From Opitutales bacterium (lineage in GTDB: Bacteria > Verrucomicrobiota > Verrucomicrobiia > Opitutales > JAFGAQ01): a stretch of DNA of 14,789 nt. Under the pieces are notes generated by a model, which saw only the letters and a list, made by a program, of their open reading frames with translations, was not told the DNA's origin and made no database searches. Below are positions 8,019 to 14,789 of the stretch, one piece after another (position 1 is the stretch's first letter; the number at the start of each line of letters is the position of its first letter). The stretch is from assembly GCA_028704125.1 (NCBI GenBank), contig JAQVLM010000024.1, forward strand, positions 1 to 14,789, read 5' to 3'. Position numbers and translations under genes: made by a program.

Positions 8019-8027
8019 ACTCTATGC

Positions 8028-9344
8028 TTATCCCCTAAGGGCACGCATGTGTTCCACACGCCGCGCAATCAGCGCTTCGGTTCCAACATCGGTCCGGTGA
8101 AACAATGGCCCCTCAATTTTGCAGATTTCTCGCTCCGCTTTCGCCTCAGCTTCGGCGAGTGTATCGCCGGTGCAAACCACCGCAACCGTGCGCGATCCGG
8201 TTCCCACCAACACCCCATCCTTGATGTCGACAGCACCGAGGTAGAGCCCTTCGCTGCGAACCCGCTCAATCGAAAACGGAAAACCTTTTAACGGACGATC
8301 CGGATATCCCTCCGGAACCGCATATTTGCAAACGCTGGCTTTGCGCCGGAATGTAACCGTCTGAGCATTCAGTGAATCCTCCACCACCGCGTTGAAAGCC
8401 TCAACCAAATCAGATTCAAGCAAAGTCAGCAGATTCTCACACTCCGGATCCCCGAAGCGTGCGTTGTATTCCACCACCTTGACCCCGGTGGCGGTTGCCA
8501 TGAATCCCCCATAGAGGATTCCTTTGTACCGTTCTCCGGTTTCGCTGAACAATGCCTCCGCCACTTGCACGTTGATGGCCTGCGCGGCTTCCACGTCGGA
8601 CCGGCTCAAGAACGGCAAACTGTGGTCCGCATCGCTGTAAGACCCCATGCCCCCTGTGTTCGGACCCGTGTCCCCTTCAAAGGCACGCTTATGATCCTGC
8701 ACCGGCGGCGTATGGCACAAAGTGCTGCCTCCGCAAAAACTGATCAGGGAGAATTCCTCACCGATCATTTTTTCCTCGATCACAAAGGCTCCACCCGCCC
8801 GGATCAGTTCATCACACCATGCCAACGCTTCCGGATGCGAGTGGAGGTGATCGCCAGCAACTTTGACGCCCTTGCCCCCCATCAACCCATCCGCTTTGAT
8901 GACATACAAATCGCCCAGTTCCTTAAGAAAACCGGCAACGCCTTCCATCGAATCAAAGCGCCTGAACCGCGGGCAAGCAGGTGCGATTCCATGCTTCATG
9001 AGCAGATCCCGCGTGAAAGACTTGCTGCTTTCGAGTCGGGCAAGCGTCTTTTTGGGCCCCACCACCGGTATCCCGACGCTCCACAAGGCATCTGAAACTC
9101 CCGCTTCGAGAGGGGCCTCCGGACCAATCACAGCGAGGTTGACGCCCAAGCTCTTGGCCCACTCCGCAATCGCTTTACCGTCGGTCAAAGAACCGACGCG
9201 GGTGGCAGCCGCCAAATCCCGCATTCCAGGGTTTTCACCGGATCCCCAGACATAAAGCGTCGGGAATTGGGGAGAACGCGACAGCGCCGCCGCGATGGCA
9301 TGCTCTCTTGCTCCCGATCCTACTATCAAAATCTTTCTGCTCAT
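8028..9344 (-). CDS. purD: Phosphoribosylamine-glycine ligase (GAR synthetase)
   Basis: This 438-residue cytosolic ATP-grasp enzyme catalyses step 2 of purine synthesis, joining glycine to phosphoribosylamine with ATP. The N-terminal motif GSGAREHA (9-16) and GPEAPLEAGVSD (74-85) form the substrate-binding domain. ADGLMGGKGV (151-160) is the ATP-grasp nucleotide loop. The family signature HKRAFEGDTGPNTGGMG lies at 218-234 and the metal-binding block EYNARFGDPECE at 292-303. Most relatives have T-Q or similar after RFGDPE, a minor difference. Length is normal for the family (about 420-440). The gene starts 30 bases after purF with only a weak ribosome binding site, so it is very probably translated from the pur operon mRNA. 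It is the last gene of the operon. Confidence 0.97.
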   Translation of the reverse strand: MSRKILIVGSGAREHAIAAALSRSPQFPTLYVWGSGENPGMRDLAAATRVGSLTDGKAIAEWAKSLGVNLAVIGPEAPLEAGVSDALWSVGIPVVGPKKTLARLESSKSFTRDLLMKHGIAPACPRFRRFDSMEGVAGFLKELGDLYVIKADGLMGGKGVKVAGDHLHSHPEALAWCDELIRAGGAFVIEEKMIGEEFSLISFCGGSTLCHTPPVQDHKRAFEGDTGPNTGGMGSYSDADHSLPFLSRSDVEAAQAINVQVAEALFSETGERYKGILYGGFMATATGVKVVEYNARFGDPECENLLTLLESDLVEAFNAVVEDSLNAQTVTFRRKASVCKYAVPEGYPDRPLKGFPFSIERVRSEGLYLGAVDIKDGVLVGTGSRTVAVVCTGDTLAEAEAKAEREICKIEGPLFHRTDVGTEALIARRVEHMRALRG

Positions 9345-9374
9345 CTTACGGTTGGCGACAAATGGACCGCTGGT

Positions 9375-11291
9375 TCAGTAACTGCGTCCCTTACGCTGTT
9401 CGAAAAAGTTGATGTAAGCACTGTTGAGCACCCGATACCCGCCGGGAGTCGGATACTCACCGGTGAAATACCAATCTCCGCGATGCTCCGGCAATGCTTT
9501 GCGCAAGTCCGATACCTTCTGGAATATCAGTTTCAGTTCGCCATTCCAGTAGTCGATTCTGGGGCGCACCAAATCCGCGATCCGCTCCGAAATCTGGTCA
9601 TCGGTGAACGCTTCATAGAGGCGCGCGACCCGATTGGTGAGCATTTCATTGGGCAGGCTTTCCTGATCCTTGCACTCATCGTAGATGCTCTTGAGGAGTC
9701 GCTCCTCCCCGCTTTCCTTAAGAAGCGAAACCGCCGCTTCAAAAGCGATGAACTTCTCAATCTGGGACATATCAATCCCATAGCAGTCCGGATAGCGGAT
9801 CTGCGGGGCCGTCGACACGATGATAATTTTCCTGGGCTGCAACCTCGCCAAAATCCCGATGACCGACTGTCGCAAGGTCGTTCCCCGGACAATGGAATCA
9901 TCCACCACCACCAGGTTGTCCCCCGGATTCACGGTGCCGTATGTGATATCATAGACGTGGGTAGCCAACTCAAGGCGACTCGACTCCTTGCTGATGAAAG
10001 TCCGCAGCTTGATGTCCTTGTTGGCCACCTTCTCCGAACGCGGCCAATTGTCCATGATCACTTCATCCAGAAACGCCTCGGTCACAGTTCCCGCCGCGAG
10101 GCGTTCGAGAATCGCCGCTTTAACCTGAGAACGCCGGATCCGGCGCAGCTCCTGGATCATGCCCTTGTAGGCCACTTCAGCGGTGTTCGGAATAAAGCTG
10201 AAAACGGAATGGCCAAAGTCGTTGTCAATCGCATCCCGGACCTGCTCAGCCAAAGCGGCTCCAAGCGCCTTGCGCTCCAAGTAGATGTCGTGGTCATTTC
10301 CGCGCGAAAAATAGATCCGTTCAAACGAACAGGATTTCCGTTCCCCGGGCTCCCGGATCATCCGGCGGAAACTACGCCCGTCCGCCTTGATCACGAAAGC
10401 CTCTCCCGGACTCAATTCATGCACCTCCTCCAGTTTTTTCCCAAAAACCGTCATCAAAGGCGCACGTTCCGATGCAAAGGATACCACCTCGTCATCCTGA
10501 ATGTAAAACATCGGACGGATCCCCCATGGATCGCGGATGGCAAAAGAATCGCCATTACCCGTTACCCCGACGATCGAATACCCTCCATCCCACTCGCACG
10601 AGGCACGCTCCAGCACGGATGCCAGATCCATGTCGTGGCTGATCCAATGGGCGATTTCGGACCCGTGCTTATCGGGGTCCTCACGGTATTTGTGATAAAG
10701 GCTGTCGTGCTCCTGATCGAGCTCGAAACCAATCTCCTCCAGAATCGTCTGGGTGTCGGTGTTGAAAACCGGATGCTGCCCCATCGCAATCAGCCGGTCA
10801 TTCAACTGGCCGGTATTGGTCATGTTGAAGTTCCCCGCCACCATCAGGTTCTTCGTGGGCCAGTTGTTCTTACGGAAAAACGGATGACACGAGCTTTCAC
10901 TGTATCCTCCGGAAGTTCCATACCTCAAATGCCCAAGGTACAGCTCTGCCCCGAAATCGAAATGGTGTTTGATGGTCGCCGGTTGGGTTTCGTCAACCAC
11001 TCCGACTTTCTTCAACGAGTTGTATTGACCCAATGCCTTCTTGAAAATCCGTGTCAACGAGTTGGGTTTGATGCTGCGCTCCCGGAACATGTATGGCAGC
11101 CCGGGCTGCACATTCAGCTTAACCGATCCGATACCCGCCCCATCCTGACCGCGGTTGTGCTGCTTCTCCATCAAGAGGAAAAGCTTGTTGAAGCCCCAAA
11201 GCGGATTGCGATATTTGTCCAGATAATAGGACATCGGCTGCATCAGCCGTATCAACGCCACACCGCATTCATGTTTTATCGGATCGCTCAT
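9375..11291 (-). CDS. purF: Amidophosphoribosyltransferase, long form
   Basis: This enzyme catalyses the first committed step of purine synthesis: PRPP plus glutamine gives phosphoribosylamine. The N-terminal class II glutaminase domain begins MSDPIKHECG; Cys9 is the expected nucleophile after removal of a short propeptide. It has QHNRGQDGAG (44-53), HLRYGT (121-126), GNFNMTN (153-159) and DPWGIRP (254-260). CSFERIYFSRG (321-331) leads to the phosphoribosyltransferase domain, whose PRPP loop VVVDDSIVRGTT is at 461-472. At 638 residues it is over 100 longer than E. coli or B. subtilis PurF and matches the long type I know from Bacteroidota. The extra length lies in inserts in both domains and a C-terminal region ending in YFTGEYPTPGGY. 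No iron-sulphur Cys ligand set is evident. Its ATG overlaps the purC stop (ATGA), which suggests translational coupling. Confidence 0.96.
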   Translation of the reverse strand: MSDPIKHECGVALIRLMQPMSYYLDKYRNPLWGFNKLFLLMEKQHNRGQDGAGIGSVKLNVQPGLPYMFRERSIKPNSLTRIFKKALGQYNSLKKVGVVDETQPATIKHHFDFGAELYLGHLRYGTSGGYSESSCHPFFRKNNWPTKNLMVAGNFNMTNTGQLNDRLIAMGQHPVFNTDTQTILEEIGFELDQEHDSLYHKYREDPDKHGSEIAHWISHDMDLASVLERASCEWDGGYSIVGVTGNGDSFAIRDPWGIRPMFYIQDDEVVSFASERAPLMTVFGKKLEEVHELSPGEAFVIKADGRSFRRMIREPGERKSCSFERIYFSRGNDHDIYLERKALGAALAEQVRDAIDNDFGHSVFSFIPNTAEVAYKGMIQELRRIRRSQVKAAILERLAAGTVTEAFLDEVIMDNWPRSEKVANKDIKLRTFISKESSRLELATHVYDITYGTVNPGDNLVVVDDSIVRGTTLRQSVIGILARLQPRKIIIVSTAPQIRYPDCYGIDMSQIEKFIAFEAAVSLLKESGEERLLKSIYDECKDQESLPNEMLTNRVARLYEAFTDDQISERIADLVRPRIDYWNGELKLIFQKVSDLRKALPEHRGDWYFTGEYPTPGGYRVLNSAYINFFEQRKGRSY

Positions 11292-12235
11292 GAAAGTGCT
11301 TTTTGCAAATTGCGATGAATGCGGGCATTGGGATCGCCCTTGCAGGCTTCATAGGGGAAGCCCTCACCTGTAATGCGCTCGTACAGGTTGACGTATCGGC
11401 GCGACAACTCCAAACGGAGTTCCTTGGGTGCCTCAGGCAACACCTCATCGCGGTAGGGGTCGCAGTGATCGCGATACCACAAGCGCACAAACTCCTTGTC
11501 GATATTTTCGGGCTCCTTGCCCTCCGCGATTCTCTGATCGTAACTGGCAGCAATCCAATACCGGCTGGAATCAGGAGTGTGGATCTCGTCGATCAGGAGG
11601 ATTTCGCCATCCGGAGTTTTGCCAAACTCGTACTTTGTATCCACCAGAATGAGCCCGTGCTCTTTGGCCTGCTCCTGCCCGAACGCAAACAACTTCAGCG
11701 CCCTGTCGCGCACATCTTCCCATTCCGATGCGGACATCAAACCCCGCTCGACAATTTCCACCGGCGTGATGAGTTCGTCGTGTTCATCCGACTTGGTGGT
11801 GGGGGTAACGATAGCCTCCGGGAGACGATCATTCTTATTGAGCCCCTCCGGAATCACGTTTCCACAATAGTTGCGGACGCCTTTCTTGTAGTGGGTCCAA
11901 AGGGAGGTATCGGTTGATCCGGTCACATAACCGCGCACCACCATCTCCACCGGAAACACCGTGCATTTCCTCACAAGGGACAAGTTCGGATCGGGCACAC
12001 ACACCAGGTGGTTCGGCGTGATGTGTCGCGTTCTTTCAAACCACCACGCACTGGTGAGATTGGTGACGGCACCTTTATAGGGTATCAGGGTCAGGAACCG
12101 GTCAAACGCACTGAGGCGGTCGGTAGCGGCAATCGCCAGTTTGTCGCCGATTGCCCAAATATCACGAACCTTCCCGGATCGTTTTTCTGAAACACCCTCA
12201 ACTTCTTTCAGACAGTTCTCCAATCCATCCTCCAT
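11288..12235 (-). CDS. purC: Phosphoribosylaminoimidazole-succinocarboxamide synthase (SAICAR synthetase)
   Basis: This 315-residue cytosolic enzyme joins aspartate to CAIR using ATP to give SAICAR. Motifs run in family order: KRSGKVRDIW (18-27), the nucleotide-binding loop; AATDRLSAFDRFL (36-48); VVRGYVTGSTDTSLW (99-113); TPTTKSDEHDE (144-154), the substrate-binding block; LILVDTKYEFG (195-205); and LLIDEIHTPDSSRYW (213-227). At about 300 residues it belongs to the longer, yeast-like class rather than the 235-residue E. coli class. The start is well supported by AAAGGAG six bases upstream. It lies 64 bases after purQ, with a stem-loop in that gap, and its stop overlaps the purF start by 4 bases. 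Confidence 0.97.
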   Translation of the reverse strand: MEDGLENCLKEVEGVSEKRSGKVRDIWAIGDKLAIAATDRLSAFDRFLTLIPYKGAVTNLTSAWWFERTRHITPNHLVCVPDPNLSLVRKCTVFPVEMVVRGYVTGSTDTSLWTHYKKGVRNYCGNVIPEGLNKNDRLPEAIVTPTTKSDEHDELITPVEIVERGLMSASEWEDVRDRALKLFAFGQEQAKEHGLILVDTKYEFGKTPDGEILLIDEIHTPDSSRYWIAASYDQRIAEGKEPENIDKEFVRLWYRDHCDPYRDEVLPEAPKELRLELSRRYVNLYERITGEGFPYEACKGDPNARIHRNLQKALS

Positions 12236-12241
12236 AACACG

Positions 12242-12248
12242 CTCCTTT
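12242..12248 (-). promoter_or_regulatory. Ribosome binding site of purC
   Basis: AAAGGAG on the minus strand, six bases before the purC ATG, is a strong site that lets purC initiate independently despite the stem-loop upstream. Confidence 0.75.
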
Positions 12249-12280
12249 GCTTATTGAATGCCCTTATTCCTCAATCACCC

Positions 12281-12300
12281 ATCCGGTCGCTCAACCGGAT
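12281..12300 (-). other. Stem-loop between purQ and purC
   Basis: ATCCGGT and ACCGGAT form a perfect 7-bp GC-rich stem with a 6-base loop. It overlaps the last base of the purQ stop region and lies about 45 bases before the purC start. No T run follows, so it should not terminate the operon. It could stabilise upstream mRNA or mark a processing site; that is inference. Confidence 0.5.
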
Positions 12301-13592
12301 TAACCCAATCGACAGATCCTATCCATCACCGGATTGTGCAAAATATGGGTTTTGACCACAGCCTCAATCCCAACTGACGGATCTTGAAGCACAATCTTCC
12401 AGATCACCCTCCGCGAGACCGCCGTCAAGGAGTTGAAATGAAACCGCCGCTTCAAGGTCTGCAGCTTCATCCGACCAATGGGTTCGTCCAGTGTCTCAAC
12501 CACCAGAACATGAGCTGACGCGCCATGATTTGCGTGGATCGCGGACAGGTCATCGATCCACTCCTTGTTGGTGTTCAAGAGCTCTCCGGTTGCGGTAATA
12601 TCCGATACCAGTTTCTGAGCCGGTTGCCCGCCAAGGTCCAGACTCCACAACACCCAACGCTCCACCGACGCCTCAATCCCGGCGCGCGAAAGCGCATCCT
12701 CGATCGTGACCGCAGTGTTATCGGTAATGATGAGCTTAACCGGCAGGTGAACCTGATTTGGATCAGGTGTCCACCCGCACAATTCCACCGTCTCCTGCGT
12801 CTTCGGATCTTCCAAAACCTTAGCATTGAAGGCGACCGAACGCGCATCCGCCATGTAAGAACCCATCGATGCAAAAATGGGATCACCCCGCGTGGAACGC
12901 TCGGGATGGGGCATCATCGCCATCACATTGCCGGCCGCATTCACCACGGCCGCCGCATTTCCCTGCGACCCGTTCGGATTCACCGGATACTCCGGCACCA
13001 TTACGCCATCCGCGTCCACGTACCGGAACGCCAATTGTCCCCCTTCCACCATGCGATCCATCAAGCCCGGCTCAAAAAGAAAACGGCCTTCCGCATGGGC
13101 GAAAGGCACCCGGATCACGTCATCCGGGGCAAGATTCCGGTTAAACGCATTCGATCCCTTTGGAAGCCCGGTCTTCAAAAAACCATCGTCGTTGAAGTAT
13201 CCAACCCCGACAATCCGTCCCGCTTGTTCCATGCGGTTCGGACCCAGTGCAATCCCAAGCCGGCGCGAGGCATAGCCGGGAACCAGGCCGGTTTCGACCA
13301 GAATCTGGGCTCCGTTGCATATCCCGAGAACCGGCTTTCCGCGGGCAGACTCCTCCATGATCACGCGCATGACAGGATCCAACGCCGCAATGACCCCGGC
13401 ACGCGAACGGTCCTCACAGGAGAAGCCCCCCACAATCACGTATCCGCCAAATCCCCTCAGGTCCTCGGCGGATTGATTCCAGAGAAACTCACGCCCCTGA
13501 AGCCCCACACGTCTCAGCGCCAGTAACGACTCGTTTTCGCAGTTGCTTCCCGGAAACTGAACAACTGCAACAATTGACTGATTATCTGTCAT
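12300..13592 (-). CDS. purQ: FGAM synthase glutaminase subunit PurQ with a C-terminal extension
   Basis: Residues 1 to about 270 are a class I glutamine amidotransferase of the PurQ type, which releases ammonia for the FGAM synthase subunit PurL. Motifs are VVQFPGSNCE (10-19), GGFSCEDRSRAG (55-66), GICNGAQIL (90-98) with nucleophile Cys92, HAEGRF (166-171), YPVNPNGSQGN (202-212) and MMPHPERS (226-233) giving His229 and Glu231. All catalytic residues are present. Usual PurQ proteins are about 225-270 residues; this one has 430. The extra part (about 284-430) starts at PVKLIITDN and ends in ILHNPVMDRICRLG, which recalls the 'LL.NPVIE' ending of PurS. A fused PurS-like or PurL N-terminal-like domain is a reasonable guess, not shown. 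The reading frame has no break. GGGGAG lies 11 bases before the ATG, and purM ends 38 bases upstream. Confidence 0.93.
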   Translation of the reverse strand: MTDNQSIVAVVQFPGSNCENESLLALRRVGLQGREFLWNQSAEDLRGFGGYVIVGGFSCEDRSRAGVIAALDPVMRVIMEESARGKPVLGICNGAQILVETGLVPGYASRRLGIALGPNRMEQAGRIVGVGYFNDDGFLKTGLPKGSNAFNRNLAPDDVIRVPFAHAEGRFLFEPGLMDRMVEGGQLAFRYVDADGVMVPEYPVNPNGSQGNAAAVVNAAGNVMAMMPHPERSTRGDPIFASMGSYMADARSVAFNAKVLEDPKTQETVELCGWTPDPNQVHLPVKLIITDNTAVTIEDALSRAGIEASVERWVLWSLDLGGQPAQKLVSDITATGELLNTNKEWIDDLSAIHANHGASAHVLVVETLDEPIGRMKLQTLKRRFHFNSLTAVSRRVIWKIVLQDPSVGIEAVVKTHILHNPVMDRICRLG

Positions 13593-13630
13593 GAATGGAT
13601 GATCTCCCCACTGTTACCTTTTTATGCCCC

Positions 13631-14695
13631 TCAACCCGCCAAAATGACCTTGCGATCCCCCGGCACCACTTCACCGATCCGGTAAGCCTGATAACCATCG
13701 ACCGCATTCACCGTCCGGATCAGGGCATCCGCATGGGAGGGATTCACAAACCAAACCATTCCAATCCCCATATTAAGGGCACGGAACAATTCATCCCTCG
13801 CAATCCGCCCATGACGCGCAATCAAATCAAAGATAGGAAGCACGGGCCATGAGCCGAGCTGTATGCGAACGCCACAACCCTCCGGCAATACACGCGGAAT
13901 ATTCTCGAGGAATCCACCGCCCGTGATATGCGCCATTCCATTGAGCGGGATTTTCTCCTCACGGGTTCGGGCGAAGGCGGGATAGTAGTTCTTGTGAGAC
14001 GCCAGCAACGCATCTCCCAAAGTCACTCCGCCCAGCTCTCCCATCGGCTTGTCGAGCGGGAGCGCCGCCACTTCCAAAAGAACCTTTCTCGCCAGCGAAT
14101 ATCCGTTGGTGTGCAAACCGCTGGAAGCCAATCCCACCGCGACATCTCCATGCCGGATCGCGGCACCCGTGATCAGCTCATCCTTCTCCACCACTCCGGT
14201 GATGCAACCAACAATGTCGATTTCGCCCACCCGGTAAGTCGGCGGCATCTCGGCGGTTTCTCCGCCCACCAGCGACATCCCACATTGACGGCAGGCCGAC
14301 ACCATCCCTTTTACGATCTCCTCCACCACCTCGGGGCGGAGCTTTTGGCTCGCAACGTAGTCCAGAAAGGACACAGGACGCGCACCATGGACCAGAATAT
14401 CGTCACAGGCATGGCTCACGATGTCCACCCCAAGGCCGAAATAGCGATCCAGCTTGCAACCAATCGTCACTTTGGTTCCAACACCATCAATACTCTGAAT
14501 GAGGATCGGATTACGGTAGCCCTTGAGCACCATTCCCAGATCCAGCATCGACCCGAAACTCCCGATGTCAGCCAATACTTCGGGCTGAAATGACGACCGC
14601 ACATGCGACTTGATGCGCGATACGGTCTCATTCCCGGCGTCAATATCGACACCTGCTGACTTGTAGGTTATTTCCTCCGGATTGTTCGCTTCCAT
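13631..14695 (-). CDS. purM: Phosphoribosylformylglycinamidine cyclo-ligase (AIR synthetase)
   Basis: This protein of 354 residues from the ATG at 14695 closes the imidazole ring, turning FGAM into AIR with ATP. It is a cytosolic homodimer of the PurM/PurL superfamily. Motifs are ITYKSAGVDIDAGN at the N-terminus, QSIDGVGTKV, GVDIVSHACDDILVHGARP, SLVGGETAEMP, GLASSGLHTNGYSLAR and HITGGGFLENIPRVLP, all in normal family order. The length is normal (about 345-355). The frame remains open to 14785, but the extra 30 residues overlap the end of an upstream gene and look unlike PurM. The start at MEANNPEE fits the family and has AAGG-like sequence close upstream. It is the first pur gene visible, 13 bases after an unidentified partial gene and 38 bases before purQ. 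Confidence 0.96.
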   Translation of the reverse strand: MEANNPEEITYKSAGVDIDAGNETVSRIKSHVRSSFQPEVLADIGSFGSMLDLGMVLKGYRNPILIQSIDGVGTKVTIGCKLDRYFGLGVDIVSHACDDILVHGARPVSFLDYVASQKLRPEVVEEIVKGMVSACRQCGMSLVGGETAEMPPTYRVGEIDIVGCITGVVEKDELITGAAIRHGDVAVGLASSGLHTNGYSLARKVLLEVAALPLDKPMGELGGVTLGDALLASHKNYYPAFARTREEKIPLNGMAHITGGGFLENIPRVLPEGCGVRIQLGSWPVLPIFDLIARHGRIARDELFRALNMGIGMVWFVNPSHADALIRTVNAVDGYQAYRIGEVVPGDRKVILAG

Positions 14696-14708
14696 AGCCT
14701 TGTGATCC

Positions 14709-14789
14709 TTAATTATCGAGCAGCCGATACTGCCATTTGCGCTTGAGATCCCGCATGTCCGAAATACGCACCCCCTGAACCTCAAAGTG
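14709..14789 (-). CDS. C-terminal end of an unidentified gene upstream of purM (partial)
   Basis: The minus-strand frame is open from the window edge to the TAA at 14709-14711, giving 26 residues that include GVRISDMRDLKRKWQYR. The stop lies 13 bases before the purM start, which is typical operon spacing, and the residue mix looks like a real C-terminus. Too little is visible to name it. It might be the gene before purM in the same transcript; an open frame of this length could also occur by chance. Confidence 0.4.
   Translation of the reverse strand, partial: HFEVQGVRISDMRDLKRKWQYRLLDN

Noticed and set aside
9267..11318. Long open frame of 683 codons on the plus strand
   Set aside because: It lies antisense across nearly all of purF, whose motifs are clear on the minus strand. 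The plus-strand translation shows no domain and has the His/Arg-rich mix typical of an antisense shadow.
12525..13526. Open frame of 333 codons on the plus strand
   Set aside because: Antisense shadow of purQ, rich in Arg and His, with no recognisable motif.
14696..14789. Possible purine-sensing riboswitch upstream of purM
   Set aside because: The sequence before purM reads as the end of another coding frame and shows no purine riboswitch-like conserved core; any leader would lie outside the window.

Overview
The window looks like chromosomal DNA from a member of the Verrucomicrobiota. The best pointer is a large prepilin-like protein (about 2533-5604) whose N-terminal membrane segment, internal motifs and C-terminal 'GRRF..VAFRWL' block match the verrucomicrobial 'Verru_Chthon cassette protein A' type. 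The long form of PurF (638 aa) and the PurC type also resemble those of Bacteroidota and Verrucomicrobiota. Base composition and coding style look even throughout. I see no insertion sequence, integrase, tRNA, rRNA or CRISPR array.

Left part (1-6430), envelope and surface genes. It starts with the 3' part of a secreted-type protein that has a ricin-type lectin-like segment followed by a strikingly regular 60-residue repeat (+ strand). A family 2 glycosyltransferase lies convergent to it (- strand). After a 199-base divergent spacer come the prepilin-like protein and a small secreted protein of unknown function, in tandem on the + strand.

Middle (6418-8027). mgtE, a CBS-domain magnesium channel, lies on the - strand and overlaps the unknown secreted gene tail to tail by 13 bases. 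Its likely terminator palindrome sits inside the neighbour's coding sequence. Its 240-base upstream spacer contains several stem-loops.

Right part (8028-14789). A - strand purine biosynthesis operon is read in the order [end of an unidentified gene]-purM-purQ-purC-purF-purD. PurF makes phosphoribosylamine, PurD makes GAR, PurQ supplies ammonia for FGAM synthase, PurM closes the ring to AIR and PurC makes SAICAR. purL, purN/purT, purE/purK, purB and purH are not in the window. PurQ carries an unusual C-terminal extension of about 150 residues, which may be a PurS-like domain. purC and purF overlap by ATGA, and stem-loops follow both purQ and purD.

I do not see a clearly new defence or mobile system. 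The points most worth a second look are the PurQ extension, the prepilin-like gene without its usual cassette partners but with an unknown secreted partner, the regular 60-residue repeat protein, and a hairpin that would cover the start codon of the glycosyltransferase.
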